From: Novosphingobium sp.
Lineage (GTDB): Bacteria; Pseudomonadota; Alphaproteobacteria; Sphingomonadales; Sphingomonadaceae
NCBI GenBank assembly: GCA_028697875.1
Contig: JAQVEQ010000015.1
Coordinates: 1-24,093, forward strand
DNA: 24,093 bases
Direction of reading: 5' to 3'
A program made the translations under genes and the position numbers. A model generated the notes under the pieces. It did not search any database and was not told where the DNA came from. It was given only the letters and a program-made list of their open reading frames with translations. Numbering within the stretch: position 1 is the first letter of the stretch; the number at the start of each line of letters is the position of its first letter. Shown in pieces: positions 22,937 through 24,093 of the stretch.

Positions 22937-23842
22937 TCAGGCCGGAACGCCGGCCTTCTCGGTCGAACCCTTGTAGATTTCGTCGATCGCGCCCGCCAGC
23001 GAAGCGTCGAATTCCGCATCGCTCATCTGCGCGCGCAGGTCTTCCAGCAGCGCGCGGCTGAAGCTGGCGACGATCCCGCGGTTCTTGCTCAATTCGACGC
23101 AGGCTTCGGGGCGCTTGTAACCGCCCGAGAGAGCCACGACGCGCAGGACCTTCGGATGATCGACCAGCGGATCGAACGTGCCCGGCTTCACCGGCAGGCT
23201 CAGCTTGAGCATGACCTGCTGGCCTTCCGGCAGCGCATCGAGATTCTTGAGGATTTCCTCGAGCAGGATCTGGTCGCACTCGGCGCGGGTTTCGCTCTTG
23301 ATGTTCACTTCGGGCTCGATGATCGGCATCATGCCGTGGGCGAGCACCTGCTGGCCGACTTCGAACTGCTGCGCGACCACGGCGGCAATGCCTTCGCGGT
23401 TGGCCGAGTTGATGACCGAGCGTTCCTTGGTGCCGAACACGCCCAGTGCCTTGGCGCGGGTCAGCAGCGCATCGAGTTCCGGCATCGGCTTCATCATCTG
23501 GACGCCGCTGGCTTCCGCTTCCAGGCCCTTGTCGATCTTGATGAAAGGCACGACGCCCTTTTCGATCAGCGCGGCCGGGGTCGGCTTGCCGTCCACCTGG
23601 CCGTCCATGGTCTTTTCGAACAGGATCGCGCCGATCACCTTGTCGCCGGAGAAGGCGGGCGAACTGATGATGCGGCTGCGCATCTTGTGGATCAGGGCGA
23701 ACATCTCGTCATCGCCGGAATATTCGTTTTCCTCGATGCCGTAGCCCTTGAGCGCCTTGGGCGTCGAACCGCCGCTCTGGTCCAGCGCCGCAATGAAGCC
23801 ATTGCCGTCGCCGATCTTCTTCATCATGTCCTGCTGCTGCAT
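22937..23842 (-). CDS. Fructose-bisphosphate aldolase, class I (Schiff-base type)
   Basis: The 301-residue protein is a class I aldolase of the kind found in Staphylococcus (fda). The N-terminal GNGFIAALDQSGGSTPKALKGYGI, MRSRIISSPAFSGDKVIGAILFE, KGVVPFIKIDKGL and PIIEPEVNI segments are all present. The Schiff-base lysine is probably Lys213 in VMLKLSLP, and the phosphate-binding LSGGYKRPEAC and ASFSRALLEDLR follow. It cleaves fructose 1,6-bisphosphate to dihydroxyacetone phosphate and glyceraldehyde 3-phosphate in the cytoplasm, independent of metal. AGGCAGGCAGGAC before the ATG is a good ribosome site. It is a single gene with its own terminator. Confidence 0.95.
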   Translation of the reverse strand: MQQQDMMKKIGDGNGFIAALDQSGGSTPKALKGYGIEENEYSGDDEMFALIHKMRSRIISSPAFSGDKVIGAILFEKTMDGQVDGKPTPAALIEKGVVPFIKIDKGLEAEASGVQMMKPMPELDALLTRAKALGVFGTKERSVINSANREGIAAVVAQQFEVGQQVLAHGMMPIIEPEVNIKSETRAECDQILLEEILKNLDALPEGQQVMLKLSLPVKPGTFDPLVDHPKVLRVVALSGGYKRPEACVELSKNRGIVASFSRALLEDLRAQMSDAEFDASLAGAIDEIYKGSTEKAGVPA

Positions 23843-23933
23843 TGTCCTGCCTGCCTCTTGTCTTGAAGTTGTGTTTTTTGGGATTTGCGGGCGCCTTAAC
23901 CGCCGAGCGGCTGTGCCGCAACCGGCTGCGCCC

Positions 23934-24093
23934 CTATCGCGGCGCCCTGTCGGGAAGCTCCGGCGGCCCCTTCAGTTCCAGCATATTGCCTTCGGGATCG
24001 TTCAGGTAAATGCTCGGCCCGAAGCCGTCCGCGCCATAGCGGCGCCCGACCGCGAGGTCGGGATAGCCGTGATCCGCCAGATGGGCGAGGATC
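23934..24093 (-). CDS. VOC-family (glyoxalase/dioxygenase-like) protein, C-terminal end
   Basis: The minus strand holds the last 52 codons of a protein that enters from the right edge. It ends ILAHLADHGYPDLAVG, then RRYGADGFGPSIYLNDPEGNMLELKG and a short tail to the stop at 23934. SIYLNDPEGNMLELK is the signature C-terminal strand of vicinal-oxygen-chelate proteins, with the final glutamate the usual metal ligand. The family includes glyoxalase I, fosfomycin and bleomycin resistance proteins and dioxygenases; the fragment is too short to choose. The 91-nt gap to the aldolase gene holds a small GCGGC/GCCGC hairpin and no clear terminator. Confidence 0.85.
   Translation of the reverse strand, partial: ILAHLADHGYPDLAVGRRYGADGFGPSIYLNDPEGNMLELKGPPELPDRAPR

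Noticed and set aside
22777..23019. Upstream extension of thiE to 23019.
   Set aside because: It crosses the aldolase terminator and overlaps the aldolase gene end; the sequence is low-complexity Arg/Pro.
1..24093. Search by eye for CRISPR repeats, insertion sequences, integrases, toxin-antitoxin pairs or phage genes.
   Set aside because: None found; gene content and base composition look uniform along the window.

Overview
The window comes from a GC-rich alphaproteobacterium, most likely order Sphingomonadales (Novosphingobium/Erythrobacter-like). The evidence is a LexA box of the alphaproteobacterial type GTTC-N7-GTTC in front of imuA, a prsK/prsR/TPR block of the XrtA (PEP-CTERM) exosortase type as found in sphingomonads, and protein sequences of sphingomonad character. 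It looks like ordinary chromosome: genes are densely packed, I see no insertion sequence, integrase, CRISPR array or rRNA, and no gene-free stretch is longer than about 170 bases.

Layout, left to right. (1) 1-1048: SOS mutagenesis operon imuA-imuB on the minus strand; imuB runs off the left edge. The LexA box sits exactly on the predicted -10 element. (2) 1073-3477: arylamine N-acetyltransferase and an APC-family amino acid permease (minus), divergent from panB (pantothenate synthesis, 3592-4467 plus). (3) 4471-4565: a pair of inverted REP-like hairpins, followed by a TerC/DUF475 membrane protein (plus) and a bile acid:sodium symporter-family transporter (minus). (4) 6826-13487: a tightly coupled minus-strand operon of four genes of the XrtA type: polyprenyl-phosphate sugar transferase, histidine kinase PrsK, sigma-54 response regulator PrsR and an exported TPR protein. 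It ends at a strong hairpin terminator. (5) 13649-16812: an ScfR/RamB-like regulator divergent from isocitrate lyase aceA, with a perfect 16-bp palindrome in the shared control region; a 57-residue ORF follows aceA before its terminator. (6) 16846-22050 (minus): exported M20 amidohydrolase, SLC13-family transporter with RCK domains, tRNA-Leu(CAA), inositol monophosphatase family protein, a small exported protein and elongation factor P. (7) 22153-24093 (minus): thiamine-phosphate synthase, class I fructose-bisphosphate aldolase with its terminator, and the C-terminal end of a VOC-family protein.

How it fits together: the prs block is the signalling and initiating-glycosyltransferase half of an exopolysaccharide/exosortase system whose exosortase (xrtA) and other export genes are not in this window. 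The ScfR-like gene and aceA probably form a local acetate/glyoxylate switch. The imu operon is a damage-inducible translesion module.

I did not find a clearly new multi-gene system. The least explained pieces are the 57-aa ORF behind aceA, a nine-codon leader ORF whose stop overlaps the start of the SLC13 gene, the palindrome between scfR and aceA, the REP-like hairpin pair, and the exported 132-aa protein coupled to efp.
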